Virus record (IMG/VR): IMGVR_UViG_3300030108_001677 | Coordinates: 1 to 64,000 of that record | Source: a virus | DNA length: 64,000 nt | Direction: 5' to 3' (one strand) | Shown: positions 62,701-64,000 of the stretch, piece after piece | How positions within the stretch are numbered: the stretch's first letter is position 1 | How the letters are laid out: each line of letters opens with the position of its first letter | Program-made: the position numbers and the translations under genes | The notes under the pieces: generated by a model | Told to the model about the DNA's origin: nothing | What the model saw: only the letters and a program-made list of their open reading frames with translations | The model's database searches: none

Positions 62701-63251
62701 ATATACAAATCATGTAGTGATTCGATTGGCCTACCTACAATATCAGCATACTCTTTGGGTATCTTGCCCAGCCTTTGAGCCTCTTTCATTGATTTGATAA
62801 TTGATTGACCTTCTTCATCTTCCTCAATCAAATGTAAAAGGTGGTCAACAAATGATGGTTCACCATATTCAGCCCCGTGTAGCAAAGGCATTGTTGGCAA
62901 TTCGTATGACATTGGGTGTCGCTTACCAAACCTGTTATCTTCACTTGCTACCGGCCAATCCTGTGCGTATGTGCGTGAGAACCTTCTTTGACCAGCGATA
63001 TAGTCCTCATACCCCTGTGGTAAATTGAGCGTGGTCATTGGTGATGGCTTGTCCATATCAAGCATCGAATACTGTGGTGGTGCTGTCATTGGTAGCATAC
63101 CAAGTATTGCCTGATCTTCTTTCTCTATTTGTGTGCTATCGCCATAGTAATCGTCTAACGCTTTGAGATAGATGTCGTGGTCTATGTCTTGATTTTGAAC
63201 AATTGACAAAAATGTGTCTGTTCTTATCCTTACAAATTCTTCACGGTTCAT
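59745..63251 (-). CDS. 1168-residue head-region protein with ligase-like nucleotidyltransferase domain
   Basis: 1168 residues in the position before protease and capsid genes. Residues ~1-690 are unrecognised and rich in Trp/His/Met. From ~720, 'GDWVVQKKPEGKRVFVEK' holds K730-P-E-G-K-R735, matching the ligase/capping KxDGxR motif I with Asp changed to Glu. Then come 'DCLFDGVL' (near 775; motif III, DGE changed to DGV), 'YRAIDLLVHKGDD' (motif IIIa) and 'EDRLSILRTLY'. The order and spacing fit the adenylation domain of ATP-dependent ligases. The C-terminal ~160 residues are acidic and end in 'PPLPPPP'. Portal-type signatures were not seen. GGGGGG upstream. Confidence 0.6.
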   Translation of the reverse strand: MNREEFVRIRTDTFLSIVQNQDIDHDIYLKALDDYYGDSTQIEKEDQAILGMLPMTAPPQYSMLDMDKPSPMTTLNLPQGYEDYIAGQRRFSRTYAQDWPVASEDNRFGKRHPMSYELPTMPLLHGAEYGEPSFVDHLLHLIEEDEEGQSIIKSMKEAQRLGKIPKEYADIVGRPIESLHDLYMADRMNRFSYLDDEEYLEQKKEQWAGKQGRLGLLSYLFGLEWQGIDQREQFMNTLKKLGQTENPNGADARKIKNDFKATSGVSWDRAKRNWFERFLPIARWWERPSDRHGPVSPEDTASGLTHLKSPYVMGDNNTIEPSMTHHYWLPFQYWGGVGRDAQSLQTMMRDSYPAAFKGWLGDELFGWLADRNHPLNDSEDAWHSSGSSFFPQTANHEMMKGHPHRSAISTGWAAGSEHPYVRGFNRRRALWSTISNGAHYHPSEIQGTGKRMIIPSYAFATNPNGLGRIIASHTDAGQPRIGPTRERHPGDEEFHTYHNDHYEKTDAHLGRMMQQMAAQLSKEYGPELLFGTDPKDVLGNTIARANIQQLAKAANMQLMRAGGDDSMTSFAPMVMGLGLAQRDVPIGPISPTSMATMPPVYLTGDKDAWGHKMPATLAYNWDRKNNAIRFDVKDKPFETLQRTAHEGHVGMVHPTFQDYQIKEKVNGIPALEATDMMGANSMISGDLFKSDDYKPTGVFEQSIIPAHTIYDFSSIADLKGFTGDWVVQKKPEGKRVFVEKKGGHVKATNGRGKNVSLPLKVKEGVRKQDGDCLFDGVLNDGHYRAIDLLVHKGDDIHMEKLEDRLSILRTLYETDEGISFPMPADCKFSDAGGLRSNMDALGGDLWLRDATSTFMKGKETHHKWVCYTPDGDMKKMYAPFPTVSIRNQNIVLEYSGHPAPLVVKGEWDGEGFDIESIEPASPLAQHAERQIPVWGAIGVHLLKYDIKQLTPYPPKLTTVKSTLYKASLLDAEGDPKPVEQKLVAARRLIAEKDESMSIDELTNAVEGLTEKDVEQFGTEYGLERDENGKWTVNEAIDDDVTEKGGKGSPLARLTGSITGGGWSGMMDMFTNPTGPTELVDEEATPFYDPYQPEDTIPTGGAQHIRISTKDGRGEDLEGELEVEGNRATIRLPRKTEQEMKDEQEVEVPMDDSVQDEMMPPLPPPPQSG

Positions 63252-63265
63252 CTAATCCCCCCTAT

Positions 63266-63982
63266 TTAGAGGCGATTAGCAATTGACTCCATGAGGTTAG
63301 CAATCTCATCAACAAGTCCGGGATTTGTAGCCCCTTTTTTCAATTCCGTTAGCCTTTCTTCGATTGGTGCGATATTCCAATTGCCATCAGCACGGTCGCC
63401 TCCGTCAATCAATTGCATGTGTAAAGATGAGCCTTTAGCATCATAGCCTGTCTTAGCAAACGCTGGCATCTTTGCCTTTTCGCTAATTGCGTTGATATTT
63501 TGTGCGTTTTGTTCGTAGTGTGGTATGCGCCCATTGGTTTGGTAATTAACCGCCCTAATTCCATAGTGGTCAACAAACTGTGGCACACCATTATCGCTGA
63601 TTGACTCTTGCTCATACTTTACTAAGTCAAGCCCAGTCTTTTGTGATATAAAGAGGGAGGTAGCATCGGCTGATGCCTCTTTCATCCAGTCGGGTTTAGG
63701 TGCTAATATGCTTGACCCATCACCTTCTGTGCTGAAATCCGAGCGTTGTCCGAAACCGGGTCGTGGTGTTCGTGTTATTTCTCTCCTTGCATCGCCCGTT
63801 AATGTGTTCTTTGAACCCGGCACTGCTTTACCGGTTCCACGGATTTTGTTTCCGTGTTCATCTTTATCCTCCGAGTCAGTGTAGTGTTGCCGACTCGCCA
63901 TGTTAAACGCTCTCGGATCGACGGTATATGCCCCGCCCATACGGTCGCCTTTGCCACCACCCATCGCTTCGTCTTGACTCAT
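63266..63982 (-). CDS. Hypothetical protein, probably 5'-truncated by window edge
   Basis: 238 residues from ATG 63982; the frame stays open to the right edge and no ribosome binding site precedes that ATG, so the gene probably begins outside the window. Polar N-terminal ~110 residues ('MGGGKGDRMGGAYTVDPRAF'), then 'IRAVNYQTNGRIPHYEQNA'. The C-terminus is helical ('IEERLTELKKG'). Not recognised; first gene upstream of the ligase-domain protein, where portal or terminase-linked genes are usual. Confidence 0.5.
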   Translation of the reverse strand: MSQDEAMGGGKGDRMGGAYTVDPRAFNMASRQHYTDSEDKDEHGNKIRGTGKAVPGSKNTLTGDARREITRTPRPGFGQRSDFSTEGDGSSILAPKPDWMKEASADATSLFISQKTGLDLVKYEQESISDNGVPQFVDHYGIRAVNYQTNGRIPHYEQNAQNINAISEKAKMPAFAKTGYDAKGSSLHMQLIDGGDRADGNWNIAPIEERLTELKKGATNPGLVDEIANLMESIANRL

Positions 63983-64000
63983 TCTTCGGCTGGTTGAATT

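Overview
The window looks like most of the genome of a tailed (HK97-fold, Caudoviricetes-type) virus of an archaeon. It is most similar in gene content to the magroviruses, the marine viruses assigned to Marine Group II / Poseidoniales archaea. The head and tail genes are of phage type: HK97-like major capsid protein, prohead protease, tail tape measure, and frameshifted tail chaperones. The replication genes are of archaeal/eukaryotic type: family B DNA polymerase, PCNA, RFC small subunit, a fused PriS-PriL primase, an ERCC4 nuclease, a RecA-like ATPase and an RPA-like protein. The host assignment is inference. No tRNA, rRNA, CRISPR array, integrase or insertion sequence was found.

Layout: positions 1-25,839 are all on the + strand and 25,831-64,000 are all on the - strand. 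The two blocks converge and their last genes overlap by 9 bp. In the + block, 1-10.2 kb holds a DUF932-like gene followed by about 20 small tightly coupled genes. Most are unrecognised and many carry CxxC zinc-ribbon signatures; two larger ones are recognisable (an HExxH SprT-like protein and a 'CDKHV' phage family protein). The replication and repair set fills 10.2-25.6 kb: a DNA-ligase-like protein lacking its catalytic lysine, RFC, RPA-like, RecA-like, PCNA, PolB, a Cas4/RecB-like Fe-S nuclease, a beta-type methyltransferase, primase, ERCC4 nuclease, a P-loop helicase-like ATPase and a DEDD-type exonuclease. An AT-rich stretch with two 15-bp repeats exactly 20 bp apart lies behind the primase and is the best origin or operator candidate.

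The - block, read from the right edge leftward in transcription order, holds: an unrecognised gene open to the edge; a 1168-residue protein with an embedded ligase-like nucleotidyltransferase domain; prohead protease with scaffold; major capsid protein; small virion proteins; head-tail connector and tail-terminator candidates; tail tube candidate; SAP-domain protein; tail chaperones joined by a CCCTTTG -1 slippery site; tape measure; and a run of very large tail, hub or adhesin proteins (421, 923, about 1687 and about 3111 residues, two with LamG-like folds). It ends with small basic, zinc-ribbon and membrane proteins and a Dam-like methyltransferase. Large terminase and portal are not seen and probably lie just beyond the right edge.

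Genes are packed with ATGA/TGATG overlaps. Almost every start is preceded by GGAGG or GGTGAT centred so that the GG core ends about 7 nt upstream, which I used to choose starts. The + block is presumably the early (replication) and the - block the late (virion) transcription unit.
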